A stretch of DNA of 64,000 nt from Antrodiella citrinella (GCA_004802725.1 SGPM01000082.1:1-64000), one strand, 5' to 3'; numbered from the stretch's first letter, positions 1 through 13,259 are shown. Notes: a model not told the origin generated them from the sequence alone. Translations and numbers: made by a program.

Positions 1-3000
1 ACGACCACCCCTGCATGCGCCGCCGAGTACAAGAGAATTAATTCTCTGATGCCTGGGATTCTTGCTGACGGCGAAGGAGTCAATGATGAAGAGGAAGAAG
101 AGGAAGAGGAAGAGGAAGAAGAGGATGATGTACCGGAGGTGGTATTTGGCGGGTCACTCCTCGACAATGGCGAAGGTGATGATGAGATGGAGATTGATTT
201 GGAGGATGCAGCAGATGGACCACCCCCTTCGGACGACGAGGGTGACGAAGGCAATGGATTTCAAGACGAGGACGAAGACGCGGACGAGGACGACCCTATC
301 GAATACGAAGATCAGCAGCCTTGGGAGCCTGCACCTGCGCCTGCNCCGNCNGTNCANCCTGCGGAGCCCGTAGAATTGGGTGAACAACCCATTCCGCCTC
401 CTCCTGGACGTGACCACGTCGAGGACGCCTTGCGTCAGGAAGTCCACGTCCAGCACTTTGGGGGTTCTGCAGGTGCGCCAGTCAATCAGAGTGCCGGCTT
501 GTTCACGTCCTACCACACCGGTACCGGTGTTCCTCAGGACAACAATCCGTATGCGCCGTTCCTTTCGCGGCGCGAATGGCTTGTTGCTCGATGGGCAAAG
601 CTTCGTGGTCCTGGCTCAACATCCTTCGATGAGTTACTGGGCATTGATGGGGTATGATGTTCTACGCACTTTGTGTTGTGTTTGGTGGTTGTGTACTTAT
701 TTCATTTCGTTTTAGGTTGCAGAGGATCTTGGTCTCTCGTTTGACAACTCGCGCGAGCTCAACAAGATCATCGACAATCAACTGCCTGTGGGACGGCCCC
801 GCTTTCGCTGCAAGGAGGTCGTCGTCGATGGTGAGGCCTTCGATGTGTATTATCGCGACGCACTTGATTGTGTGAAGGCTCTCTTTGGTGACCCAAACTT
901 CGCGGCGGACCTTGTATTCAAGCCCGAACATCACTACCTCGACGCCGACCAGACGGATCGTGTATATCACGAGATGCACACTGGTCGATGGTGGTGGGAC
1001 ACGCAGGTACGTCGAATGCATGTTCTTGACATACGTTCGGTGTTCCTAATGGATGATTGTACAGAAAGAGCTAGAGGCGAAGAAGACGGGTGCAACGGTC
1101 GTGCCCGTCATCATTTCGTCCGACAAGACGCGCCTCACCAAGTTCAAAGGCAAGAGCGCGTACCCCGTGTACCTCACAATTGGCAACATCCCCAAGGAGA
1201 TTCGACGCAAGCCCTCCATGCAGTCTCAAATTCTCCTCGCATACCTACCCACCACCCGCCTCGAGCATATCACGGTCAAGGCAGCTCGTCGTCGTGCTGT
1301 GGCGAATCTTTTCCATACGTGCATGGGTCGAATACTTGAGCCTCTGCGGACTGCTGGCCTTGATGGTGTTGAAATGGCCAGCGGTGACGGTGTTGTGCGT
1401 CGCTGCCATCCCATATTCGCCGCTCATGTTGGTGACTACCCCGAGCAAGTTCTCATTACGGGGGTCAAGACGGGGCAGTGTCCTTGCTGTACCGTGCCGG
1501 CAAAGGAGCTCGGAGATCACGGCCCAAGTGGCCTCAAGCATCCCTTTCGCGATCTCGAAGCCGTCTTGAATGCTCTGACGACCGTTGACCATGCTGCACG
1601 TATGCGAGCATGCAAGGCTGTCGGCATCAAGCCCATCCTCCCCCGTCCGTATTGGCAGGATTTGCCTTACGCCGATGTCTTCCTCTCGATCACACCAGAC
1701 ATTCTGCATCAGCTGTACCAGGGGGTCATCAAACATCTCGTTGACTGGATCAAGACCGCGTATAGCGTGAATGAGATCGACGCTCGTGCTCGTCGGCTTC
1801 CTCCTGGCCACCATGTTCGCGTTTTCACCAAAGGAATCAGTTCGTTGTACCAGCTGACTGGACGTGAGCATGCGGACATCGCTCGCATCATCCTCGGACT
1901 CATTCTCGACATGCCACTCCCTGACGGTGCATCTCCTCTTCGCCTCGTCCGCGCCGTACGTGGTATCTTGGACTTCCTATATCTTGCGCAATACCCGGTG
2001 CATACCACCGCGACCCTCAAACTCCTCAATGAAGCTCTTGATCGCTTTCACGACAACAAGGAGATCTTCATTGACCTCGGGATACGCACCTCATGGACCA
2101 TCCCCAAGCTCCACTTCCTCCGTCACTATGCCTACCTCATTCAGCGCCTCGGCACTACTGACAACTTCAACACGGAGTATACTGAACGTCTACATATTGA
2201 CCTTGCGAAGGACGCCTATGAGGCAACAAACTCGAAGGACGAATTTCCACAGATGACGCGGTGGCTCGAGCGCCGTGAAAAGATCTTTCGGCATGAACGT
2301 TACATTGTTTGGCGTCTCGCTGGCTCTCCCCCCATGCTTGGCTCTCATGTGGCGGAAGCTGATGCAGCACATCCGGCCGATCATCTGAAGATGACGAAGA
2401 ATCCTAGCAAGAAGACAGTCCATATAGAAGCACTCGTGGTGGACTATGGTGCGATGTTCTTCGAGGACGCCCTTGCTCGATATGCAGTCCAGCACTGCAA
2501 TCCTGGGTATTCTCGCGCACAGATTGAAAATGCAGCTGGTGACATCACTGTTCCATGCAGGTGTGTCACTTCTCTTCTACATGGCTATTGTACTCACCGC
2601 AACTTGCTCAGGTCTTTCCCGGTCTATCACAAGGCCAAGTTTTGGCTCGGAGATGCAAATAACCACCGTCTGTCGTCTAACGAGTGGGATCTTGTACATG
2701 CCACTCCGTCACGACAAGACACTCGTGGACGTCCAGTGGATGGTCAGTTCGACACCGTCATCATCAATGATGGCCATGGACAGTATAGTGGTGTGGCAGG
2801 TATGTTCTCAGATGTATCTGTCATTGTGTCTTATTGATCCTGTCATTAGGTTATTGTATTGCACAAGTTCGTGTCATATTCTCACTACCACCCCGAGCAG
2901 CACCCCTCTTTGTGACAGCGAATCAAGCACCACCCAAGTTCTTGGCATATGTTGAATGGTTTACTGCATTTACAGTGGCTGATCCTCATCATCGTTTGTA

Positions 3001-3202
3001 CAAGCTCAAACGGGTTATTCGGGATGGTGACCGCCAAGCTTCTATTATCCCTCTTCGCAGTTTTCGTCGTAGTGCTTATCTTTTCCCTATGTTCGGGCCT
3101 GTGGCGCCTCGGGATTGGACGAGTGGCAATGTACTAGAAAAATGCTCTACATTTTATGTAGATTCATTCTCGGATAGACATGCTTTCCATACAATACATT
3201 AA
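1..3202 (+). mobile_element. Plavaka-family (CACTA/EnSpm-like) transposase gene, 5' partial
   Basis: This is the transposase gene of a Plavaka-type DNA transposon, an element group common in Agaricomycetes. The reading frame is already open at base 1, so the N-terminal part lies outside the window. An acidic Glu/Asp-rich stretch (about 90-300) precedes the core. GT-AG introns are seen at 652-715, about 1005-1063, about 2560-2610 (in frame, 51 nt) and 2800-2849. Recognisable Plavaka blocks are VVVDGEAFDVYYRDA (near 825), MHTGRWWWDTQ (near 975), DYPEQVLITG followed by CPCC (near 1430-1490), and the C-terminal VAPRDWTSGNVL ahead of SFSDRH, ending at TAG/TAA near 3202. All exons stay in frame and I see no internal stop, so it could be recent. 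Terminal inverted repeats were not identified; the left end is missing. A few N bases occur at 345-357 in a Pro/Ala-rich linker. Confidence 0.88.
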
Positions 3203-3631
3203 TATTCTGTGATCATATGTCTGCAGTGTGATCATCCTGAATTATAAGTAGAACTAAAGCTACATTATAATACACATAGTACCATGAGTAATATGCAACA
3301 CCTCTTTTTGATTATATCAAATCACAATGAATCCACTAAGTCTCAGAAGCATTACAAGGCTTTATCAAAATTATAGACCATTACACTGATCCTTTGTAAA
3401 TTCTGGTGGAGCTACAGTAAATTACAAAAGTAGGTTTTTCCTGATGAACACAGATAACTGAGCCACTGAACCCAGCTTATGCTTGTAGAGCGTATCTTAC
3501 AAGGAAGCTAGAGAACACGTACGTAGAGCGAATCGTACTATACTTAGAATGGCGTAGTGATCGAACTGGTTCACGCAGAGTGCGAGAGTGCTGGTGGGTA
3601 GGTACAAGTGAGGTGCTGAATGCAGTAGCTA
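3203..3631. other. AT-rich non-coding stretch after the transposase
   Basis: This interval is visibly richer in A and T than its surroundings and holds no convincing coding frame. It may include the 3' end of the Plavaka element, but I could not recognise a terminal repeat. Confidence 0.4.
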
Positions 3632-5213
3632 CTACAGCTGTATATATACAAGTAGAGAGGCTCGGCCATGCGCTGCGCGCCATGGCCGAATGCGAGTCAT
3701 CGAGACAAAGGACAAAGAGAGGAGAGGAGGAGTCATCGGAATGTGAAAGGTGAAAGTACGAGTGTGATTAGATGAAGGAATATGGTTACATAACAGGAAC
3801 CGAATTTCCTGCAGCAGAAGACGCCTCAGTTTTGGCATAATGGGTTTCTCCTTCTGACTATCTGCCGCCTCAATATGGGTCTGAAGTAGACTGATGATAT
3901 CACTGGTGCAGGGGGGATCCGACGCAATGGAGAGAGAAACAATGTTGGGCATGGCTTTGAACAACGCCAACCATGCTGGCCTGGCCACCTTGAGGTACGG
4001 AACCTCTCGGAGTGTCAAGAGAGCGACGTCACGGATCGGTAGATTACACAGCCCTGCTAACATGGATCCGTTGTGGACGAGTGGAGACTTCGTCGAAATG
4101 GAGAGATGAGGACGAGAGCGATCAGGGGGGTTGAGTCCTCTTTTGAAGAACGCGACCGATCCGCCCTTGATATATAACGTCTCGACGGGCTCCTTGTCGT
4201 CATGTGCAATCTGTGTACTGAGTTTGTTCGAAATGGCATGATCAAAGGGATGTCATCTGGAGTGCACGTATTTTAGAAGGTCAAAGAGATCCTAGCTGAC
4301 GCCGGGATGGTACAGTGGTTCAAGAAGTGGGCACAAACAGGCGCAGATCCACCTAAAATCATGGTCCTCAAGTTCGGCAATGACACCGATACTGATATCG
4401 GGGGAAGTCGTGTGATCGGGGTTGGAAGAGGGGTAAGAACACGATTGAGCTCGAGATGCTGCAAAGAGGACAAACCGCGTATGACGGCCACGACCTTCGA
4501 ACATGGTGATGAATCTCCTTGCGAAGAGCTAGAAAATTTGACGGCCAAATGCGTAAGAGATCCCGGGAGGATGCTATCAGACCAGCTGAAATGATAATCG
4601 TCCATCTTCAGTCCCTTTAAACGTGGGGTAGAGCATGCCGTTGTGAGGAATGCCGGTAAGATCTGAGGAGGGGAACCATAACGCGTACTTGCAGAACCAG
4701 CGACCGCGATTGACCTGAGGAGCGGCGCGGACGAAGGAATGCTGTCGGCTCGAGTTTTTATTGTCTCTTGTGGCACAGTCAGGTTCAATGTCTCTACATG
4801 TCCAAACTCCGAGGCCACCAGTTGGAAAGCAGGAAGCCATGTGATCCCCGAGAAGTCTATTGACGCGTGTATCTGGAGCGGAGCGTGTTTGGCTCGTGAT
4901 ATGAACGCGATAACGCGGTCCACGCTTCCTAGACCAATGCGTATGTCGGTCCATAGATTGGGCGTGCGTAGCCCCACCTCCCGCCAATGATGGCATACAT
5001 GAGTTACTGTCAACCACTGGTGATGACGCTCGCGATAGCCAGGATCTCGATGCTTGACCATGACCAGGATGTACCAGAGGAAAATATGGCCCAGGATCTC
5101 CGGAGGAAGGCGAACAACGGGGATGAGCGCGTTCATGCGGTGTTTCACGCCCGAAAATGTGCCTCTAATTCATTCGCGAGCTTCTTGCGAGCTTCCTCGA
5201 CGAATGCAGACAT
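3632..5213 (-). pseudogene. F-box protein gene, broken by frameshifts and a stop
   Basis: This matches the basidiomycete F-box family, whose members act as substrate adaptors of SCF ubiquitin ligases. A start at 5213 opens with MSAFVEEARKKLANELEAHF, the usual family N-terminus, but that frame ends in TGA near 5147. The F-box itself (LPPEILGHIFLWYI, then THVCHHWREV) is in another frame from about 5148 to a TAA at 4273. The C-terminal leucine-rich half (for example LRRLLLQEIRFLL) resumes in a third frame from about 4245 to 3632. Thus at least two frame changes and one stop separate parts that align as one protein. No GT-AG intron of plausible length repairs the breaks. Sequencing errors could explain one of them, less easily all three. 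Confidence 0.68.
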
Positions 5214-5743
5214 TGTAATCTCAGATGACGCGCTGCAAAGATATGGTATCAGCCTGTGGGGAGGCCGCCGAATCACAAACCTGTGAAAGAGCGTTGCACT
5301 CAGCTGGTGACGGAAAGGTTACTCGTACTCGTAGTACTAGTGACTGATGTGGCGATGGCTTGTACATGGGACTCTTCCACTCGTCCGCTAGCGGCACCGA
5401 GCCCAGCGGGTCCTGTAGAAGAGACAGGCTTGTTTCCTAGTTCTGCCATGTCTGTACGGTCTTCTGCACGAATTTCGCTAAGATGATGTTGGTGGGGGGG
5501 GGGGCAAGCTGCGATTTAGCCACTGGGACGACGCACGTCTTCAAGACGTCGTCAAATTCCTTCATGAAGGGTTTAGGACAAATTTACTTACTTGGAATAC
5601 AACACAACAATGCATTACATGTCTACAGCACGAAGATCTCTACATACAAAACGACTAATAACGATACTCTAAAACCACTTTATGGAAAATACTACTCTAC
5701 AGATCGGACATCGCCAGTGTCTGTTAGCTTCACAAGAACCCAA
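5214..5743. other. Intergenic, no gene seen
   Basis: No frame with family resemblance was found. A run of ten or so G bases lies near 5491-5503. The right half is AT-rich and probably contains the 3' UTR of the gene that ends at 5744. Confidence 0.4.
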
Positions 5744-8700
5744 TTACTCTTTCGCATTCACATTCGGAGGTCCACTACGTCCTTTGCGCCGCTGAGCACC
5801 GCCGCTCTTGCCAGAAGGTGAATCGGTAGGTGGAACGGACCGGCTCGCACTCACACCCTCCTGAAGCTGCGGTCCAGCCTTCTGAGCAGCCTGCACTTTC
5901 CCCTTCCCCTTCCCCCTCTCCCGCTTCGGGCGTTGCTCGGTGGACGCAGATTCGGTCCCAGCCATAGCAGCCTCCTCGAGCCTAGCCCGCTCTTCCTCTG
6001 CGGCCCACCACTTGAGAAAGTCCTCCTCAACCTGCTTGGCTTGCTCCTCCTCCTGAATCTGCTTCAGCGAACGCTTGTCCTTCGCAGGTGGTGCGTCTTG
6101 TTCGCGCTGCAGTTGCTGAATAGCAGCGAACGACATCGGAGCACCTTCTGTGATGGAAGGCTGCACGATAGGTTGCACGGGAGGGAGCGTCCACGCAGAT
6201 CCACTGATGCCACTCCTGTGGAGAGATCAAGAAATTAGCATGGCGTTCACCCCAGGACAAGAGGAAAAGACATACGAAACACGTCGGAAACCAGGGGAAG
6301 GCGTGTTCTTCGATGGTGAACTCGTCGTCTTCTTGGGGATGAAGACGGGACCCATGCTGGGGGGTATACGTGGTGAAGCGGGAGGTTCCTGACGAGTATC
6401 GGCCTGGGACAGCCTGAGAGCATGTGTCACGTCTTCTTTCGACCGCACAGGACGCATGACAGGCGTAGTCGGCGGCGTCTTCAAGGTGAAGGCGGGTGAA
6501 GTCACGGAGGGAACCTTCCACGGCGACCCGCCCGACGGAGTGCGCAGTATGGCAGAAGCGTCTGGTCGCTGGGGTGTCCTCCAGTTGGTAACATCGGCCG
6601 GTTTGGCAGAGTCTTGACGAGGCGTACCAAGGGCGGGTTTCTTGCTGGTCTCCGCCTCAGCAATAATGGTCTTCATATCCACCCTATGTAGCGGGAAATG
6701 AATGATTCATCAACGCCAGACAACGACATAAAACGTACTTGTAAGTTGTCGAAACTTTCCATCCTGAACTACTCTTCGCCTGAGTCGAAGGCGAAGGAGG
6801 TGCTTGAGTCTGATCTAATGCAAAACTCGGAACTGTGTCGTCCATCATGAACACCTCGCCATCACCGGCCCCCATAGCAGCAGAGGGCTGAGGAGCTCTA
6901 GCCTCAAACTGAGGTCGGACCGCAGGACTTGGTGGTGGAGAGGTCATCGATCCCGCGCCAGATTTGACCCTCTTACGTCCCGGACCAGGAGGCGACAGCT
7001 TCGCCAAGTTCTTGCCTTCAATGCGAGACGATCGCAGGATCAAGCCCGGAATGTCCTGGAGTGCTAACCAGTCCTTGTTCGCTTCCAGAGCCTTCTTCGT
7101 GAGCTGCCCAGACCGACTGATCGGTGATTTGACTTCTTGCTCGCTCCGGATGTACGCGGAGAGCTGCTTGATGAGGTCAAAGGGAAGGTCGTCCAGCATG
7201 TGCGTCTCGAGTAGAGTTTCCAAGTTGACTGCGATGTAACGCTGGATCTGACCAGTCAGGGCTTCTGCGTGGAAGTGAGTGGCCTCAGCAAGGATGGAGC
7301 AGACGTTCGCAACCGTGACTCTCTTCAAGATGACCGAGGAGCAGATAAGGACTAGACGATCGAGAAGCAGCTCGGTCTGGGGTTGATAAATATTAGCTGT
7401 AGCATGACATATAATCTGAGCGGCAGACTTACCGCGGCAGCCATAATGTCAAACATGAACTCGACCAGGTCGTCCACGGACCTCACGAAGTCCAGCCTCT
7501 CGAACATCTCCACGTCCCCTCCGTACAAGTACCACAACACGAATCGACCCACTTTCCACCCTAGATGCTTCAGGTCAACGTTGATCACTCCCTCATCTGT
7601 CCAGCGCTCCCGAGTCCAATCCTCATCATCAAAGAACGCACGGAAGAACGGCGAGCGCGAGCGTAAAATGGTGGAATGGCAGGGAACCTGAATGTCTGAG
7701 AGCACGAGCACGACATCCGGAGACAGGGATTTCGCCACGACAGACGGTGTCTGCACCGCATCGGAAAGTGCAAGCAACTCCTTGGCAAGGGAAGGCTCCA
7801 AAACCCTCTTGCTGCTCCCTTCCAGCGCTCTGATAAGCGCGTCATTCAGGCCTAGCAGACTCGCCAACCTCTGCAACTCGCGCTGGATCTGCATCGGCCT
7901 CACGCTCATGTTGATCATTGAAAGACGTCGGAAGATGTGAGGTGCAACCCGTGGGTCCCAGTAAGTCAACAACTCGTCGGTGTAGATGTAGGTGAGGAGA
8001 ACGAGTATCGTCAGCGGATGCACTCCGGAGATGGATAGGTGAGTCTGGGTATGCCATGGTGCTCGCGAAGACGACGCATGGTGCGCTTTAGATGAGGATT
8101 GCGCAGGGCCAAGATAAACCTTGATCTTGCCCTCCTTTGTAGAACTCTCGACAATACGGCCGTCTTCCATCACGGAAAGCAGGACATCTGACCGTGTGGC
8201 TAGCATCAATCGGTGAGCAGAGAAGTGGAACGCCTTGACATGGACTACCAGGTCGGCCCCAAAAGCAGACGAGCTTGAGATGGGTAAGGAGGCCGGGTCG
8301 AACCATTTGCTCGCCGAAGAGTCCAGTCTAAAGAGCATCACGGAAGCCGATGTGACTGACGACGGGTCCATCTGCGACAGCCTCTGACGCTCAAGGACTT
8401 CAGTGAGTTTATTGAACTCGTTGATGTCACGAGCGATGGCATCGTCCTGGTCAGCTTCATCGTCTTCCCTATCCGTCGCCGTCATTGCACCAGGATGGAC
8501 GCTTGGGATGTCACCAGTGCCAAGAAACATACGCCTCCGAGAATCCTCGCCAAAGGCCAACCAGCTCCGAACACCCTTCAGACTCTCTTGGATCATCGCA
8601 CCGGTGACTTCGAGACCATGTCCAGGACCAAGAGCAGTGGGGTCCGCATCCACCCTCAAAGCGCCGTAAGCTCCAAGACTGTTCGCACATACCCGGACCA

Positions 8701-10682
8701 CCCGCTGGATGAAAGAGATTCGCTGGAACTTGAACGTCTTGGCGTTGGAACCGGAGTTCGGATTCGTGGAAGATAATAGGGATCCGCTTGACGAAGACGG
8801 CGCACTCAGGTTCGGGTTCCTAGAACGTATGAAGACGTGGCCAGACTCGGTACAGATAATGATAGAACCGTCCACGCTGAGTTCAACGTCCTGGAGATGA
8901 ACCATTTCGTAAGCCACACCTAGTATGCCGTAAAGTGACCCACCTTGACAGCGCTGAATTGCTTCCTCAGGGCCCAAACCCGCTGGACTTTCACCTGCGA
9001 GTCCCGACCGGACTGCTGATGACTAACGTCCCTAGTACTCATCGTGCAGAGGAACAGCTCGCCATTCTCTGACAGCGCCGCAAAACCGTCACCGCTGGGA
9101 GATGCAGTGACTTTCTTGATACTGGCGTTACGAACAGCCTGGGGTGGCCTGTATGTTGGCATGCTGGATGGGAACGTCTGCGTCGGAAAGCTGCGCGGCA
9201 ATTGAGATGCACGGTCAGCAGTAGAAGCGGAAAAGTACCCACTTGATCTTGAAGGTGGCGTCGTTGTAGATGCAAATCACGTCGTGAGATTCTAAAAGAC
9301 AAGCCATTGCGGTTTCCTGAGAATCTTTAGGCGACCTGAATGCAAGCCACACAAACGAACGTCACATACCATAATGCTAATCTGGAGGACCGGTAGCACA
9401 ACCTTGGTAACTTTTCGCGGAAGGATCTGCGTTGGATGTGCCGACTTGTCGTACCCCAACTGCCCGCCATTCGTGCCCCAAGTCCATACTTCATCTCTAC
9501 TCCAGCAAACGCTTGCCGTCCGACAAGCAGCGATACCGGTTACGTGCTTGCCCTTGAGGCTAGGAGCGGTGATCTTTCGCGGCGCACTTTGTACCATAGA
9601 CACATCTTCCTGTTGATGACGAGGCACACCCGGAGTAGATAGTGGGTCAATAGGATATCCTAACTGACTGAACCGATTCATGCCCCATGAATAAACATCT
9701 CCTGTCGAGGTGAGCGCAAGTGTATGGTCTTGTCCGAGCGCCAGTGACGCAATCACAATGGCGGTACTCGAGGTAGATCCAGATGATGCGTTCGACGCAG
9801 ACTGCGGAAGGAGAGGCAGCGGAAGGAGAGTATACTGTGTATGATTGGCTTGCCCTAGTCTGCCGCTACGTGTCAGTGTGACACGGTACGGTCAAGACAA
9901 CTTAGAAGACTTACCGTCCACCACTGCCAAAGCCACACGCCCGCACGTTCGCCCTCGTTTCATGGGTGACCACAGCTGCACAGGGCTGATCAACGAGAAT
10001 AATGGGAACGCGGAGAATCGAGCTCACCCGTGTGTAGCTTGCTCATCACAACCTGATCTACCCGAACCGGCTCAAATCTCGTATCCAACGTATCTTGCTC
10101 CGACACCTTTGGTAGTCTTTCGATTACGACCTGGTCCGGGTGTACTCTGTCATCTCCATCTCCCAGCCCCAATGCGGCGTTGCGATTTGCACCCCAGGTG
10201 AAGAGATCCATGCGTGAGCTTGCCTCCGGCTTGGTACCGTGTACAGTGGAGTTGTACAAGTCGAACGCGCGATAGCCCTCCAGATCCTTCAGATTGCAGT
10301 CTATGTCCGAGCGCTGCAGTAACAACAAGGCAGACGCGACGTTACCGCAGTACAGTGCACGGTGGAGAGCCGTCCAATGGGACTCGTAATCCTGCAAGTT
10401 CGGGTTGATCGTCGAATGTGCGAGGAGCATCCGGACATACTCCGTGGCTGAAGCGTCCGAAGACGACGCGGCGAGGTGCAAGACGGTGCGACCTAGCGAA
10501 TCCCGAGCGTTCACGTCGACAGATTCGAGACGGCCTGCGGTGGACAGTGGGCTGGGCTTGTTCAGGGAACGACCGCCGCTGGAGGGTTGTCCGTGGCTGG
10601 AATGCGATACCTCGAGAAGTTTGTGAAATGCATGCTGGCTCCGGAGGTAGAAGTAAGCATGCAGTTGAGTTCCGCCGGTCAT
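5744..10682 (-). CDS. Ankyrin-RCC1-BTB-BTB protein, IBtk-like
   Basis: The domain order is that of inhibitor of Bruton tyrosine kinase (IBtk) proteins, which in animals are cullin-3 adaptors. The N-terminal exon has two ankyrin repeats (DSLGRTVLHLAA and HWTALHRALYCGN). RCC1-type repeats follow (DLFTWGANRNAALGLGDG; GDVYSWGMNRFSQLGYP; EVWTWGTNGGQLGYD). Two BTB/POZ domains come next: one around 8290-7950 (VHVKAFHFSAHRLMLATRS) and one around 7730-7440 (PDVVLVLSDIQVPCHSTIL). The C-terminal third is Ser/Pro-rich with a Glu/Lys-rich coiled segment and a basic end (KRERGKGKGKVQ). ATG 10682 gives an N-terminus that runs straight into the ankyrin region. At least six introns join the frames. A role as a substrate adaptor of Cul3 is inferred from the family only; fungi lack BTK. 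Confidence 0.82.
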
Positions 10683-12596
10683 GCACAGAGGGGATGGAGC
10701 GACCCAAGCGCAGAGGAGACACGAAAAAGTGTTCCTCTGGGCTTATGGGACACTTCCGGTATCGCTGCAGTCCAGATAAGACTGGAAGCTGCAAATACGA
10801 AATAAGGAGCAACGAATAAAGATCAATCAAGATTATGAAGATCCAAGGATACGTTTCTGAGAACGCAAATGAGAAGGTGGTGGTGAAAGTACGGAGTTAA
10901 GTTGCTTTCGGGCGCAACGAGTCAATGACAGAGGCTTCGGCTTTTGCCGTAGCCGCCAACGTTCGCTCAACAGGCGCTTGCTGCACTGGCAGTCGCTACA
11001 CGTTCTTCGTCGACACTCGATTACTAGCCATTTGCTCCGAGACGATGAGCAAATGGAAAGCTCAAATAAGGGTTTTGAACAGTGTTGAACCGAATTCACA
11101 ACGCTTACATAACGAGGCCAAAACTAAACCTCGCGAGAGTGTCTGGTCAATCAACAAAATTGATCGGGCTGAGAGTATGGACAAGACGGATCTGCACGCA
11201 TATGAACTTTGTGACAATCCTCTGTATTATGATTGTAACAGTCTCCACGGCTGCGCAGGCGTAGTTGAGAGTCGGTACTTACGTCTCGCGTGAGAGCAAA
11301 GACCACAGCCATGTTATCATACATATTTTGAAACGACGATCATGCATGCATCCCGGGTGTAGACGTCAGATGATATCACAAGATTCTGAAGAGAATAGCT
11401 ACCCAGGGCCCGGAACGTGGTTCATGGTATATGAGAAGATCCAAAACGGGCTTCAAAGTCCGAAGACGGTTAGTGGTTAAGGCCAATGGTCAATAGACAC
11501 AAACAACTCTTGATCGATCTTCTTATCTCGACATCTTTGCCACATCATCCTGTTCCGTGTTCTTATGTACAGACCCTCGATGGTATAGGTCACGACGGAT
11601 CATTGACTGAACGTTCATGCTGTTTTAGATAGGTACGCATATAGGCCGCTCGTCTGAAACTAGACCCGTCCCTTTAACGCTTCTGGTTCCTGCTGCCGCG
11701 CCACAGTCGTGGCAATTTTGCCAAGTTCAACATTATGACGACATCCTCTCTTCCTGGATCGTCGCTGGTCATGTGCGTCATGATCGGCTTCAAATGGCTT
11801 GTGTGCACCCTGATTTTGGACCAATGTGGATTTCGGAGCGTCGTTTGCACCTCTTTGAGAAAACCACCTAGCCAGACGGCAGTATCTCTGGTGAGTTGAT
11901 GTACCATTCTATCGGCGAGAGTAATAGCCGCGCTCAATCGTTGTAGCGGAAGGTGACGATCGCTTCTGAAATTCGGGGGTTATGGTGTTCAATTGCAAGG
12001 TTGGAGAGGTTGTTAGTATTGCGAAGTATCTACGCTCACTAATGTGTTTGCAGTTTATTTTTTCAGATGATGCCTCGCTCCTATGCCGTGAGCATCTCAC
12101 GACGTGATGTGATGTGCTGAAACTTCGCCGGATACCTCATAAACGACTTCAGCGCACGCATGGCGCTACTCGGGAATCGCACTCGACGTGGTTGAATCAA
12201 AGGGCATCTCCACCATGTGGCGTCACTTCATATTAGTGCCTTGAAACGGCTGCTCTCTGGTTCCATCGCGCATCTTTTATAATATAGAGAGGGAGGAGTC
12301 CAAGCGCCGACGCCTGGCGGTCAGAACAAGGTCCAGCTGCCAGCCAGCTGCAACCGGCCACTTATCGGACTGTGAACTATCTGTATAGCGCCTTGATTCT
12401 GCGGCTGCCTACCGCCTGGTACTCGTCTGCCACGTATCTAGACCCAGGTCTGTCGTGCATCACGCTTTTCTAGCTGCCGGTCGACTGAAGACAAGTTTTA
12501 TTTTTTTTTAATCTACCGGATCCCCGTCAATGGGGCCGGGCATTTCTATCCCGCATACTACATGTACATGACGCGGCGTTATAAAATGAAACCCAA
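10683..12596. other. Long intergenic region with one weak ORF
   Basis: About 1.9 kb without a recognisable gene. The only frame that looks mildly coding is on the minus strand, open from about 11990 to TAA at 11674, possibly starting after an acceptor (TTTCAG) near 11970. Its product begins near LPLQRLSAAITLADRM and matches no family I know. A TATA-like stretch (TTTATAATATAG) lies at about 12276-12287 on the plus strand, with no gene downstream that I can support. A run of T bases occurs near 12498-12511. Confidence 0.35.
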
Positions 12597-13259
12597 TTAC
12601 TGTTGCGACGTCCTAGACCACCGCGGACCCCTCTCTGCATTCGGGTCGATGAGGTAGTTTGGACTAACCCAAAACCAAGGGCCAGACCAACCTCCTTCTA
12701 TCTTATGTGGATTCAATTTCTTCCACTCCCGGTCAATGTCCACCCGATCAGGGTGTCCGAGATCCATCTCAAAGAGCGTCCTTCCTCTTTCATCGTCATC
12801 TAACTCACGTGTCCCAAATTCTGCCGCTTCTTGCAAAATTTGATCTAACGTGAGCCGATCATCCAGTGGAACGTCCGCCTGCTTCCTCATCAAAGAAGTG
12901 ACGAACGCTTTCCTTCCCAGGAGCATGTGGTAAAATACCGCTCCTGGATGAGGTTCAGCCGAATCAGCCGATTGCTGCCGATCCGCTATCTCCTCGTCCG
13001 TTTCGCTCATCAAGGCATGATGCCTCTCCGCGCACTCAAACATGTACGCGAGCGGATTCAGTCTCATCCAGTCGGTAACGGTCGCAAAACCGTACCGATC
13101 CGTAGAGAAGGGGTCCAGCTCGTCCAGATACTGTGGACGCTGGCGGTATCTATCCCCATTGGTCACATTGTGCCAATCATGGAAGAACAGATCTGGGAAT
13201 TGAATCCACAGATGACAATCATAGAGAACGTGATCGCGCGTCTGCGGCTGGAACACCAC
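12597..13259 (-). CDS. Hypothetical protein, possibly retroelement-derived
   Basis: An uninterrupted frame of about 220 codons with protein-like composition. It lacks an ATG at its 5' end (the first codon there is GTG), so it must begin in an upstream exon or be a fragment. The first residues include QTRDHVLYDCHLW, preceded in neighbouring frames by Cys codons. That phrase resembles the Cys/His tail found after the reverse transcriptase and RNase H regions of fungal non-LTR elements. The rest, including WMRLNPLAYMFECAERHHALM and a conserved-looking Trp-rich end (GGWSGPWFWVSPNYL), matches nothing I recognise. No RT or RNase H catalytic motifs are seen nearby. It may be a domesticated or decayed retroelement fragment, or a lineage-specific gene. 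Confidence 0.45.
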   Translation of the reverse strand: MVFQPQTRDHVLYDCHLWIQFPDLFFHDWHNVTNGDRYRQRPQYLDELDPFSTDRYGFATVTDWMRLNPLAYMFECAERHHALMSETDEEIADRQQSADSAEPHPGAVFYHMLLGRKAFVTSLMRKQADVPLDDRLTLDQILQEAAEFGTRELDDDERGRTLFEMDLGHPDRVDIDREWKKLNPHKIEGGWSGPWFWVSPNYLIDPNAERGPRWSRTSQQ

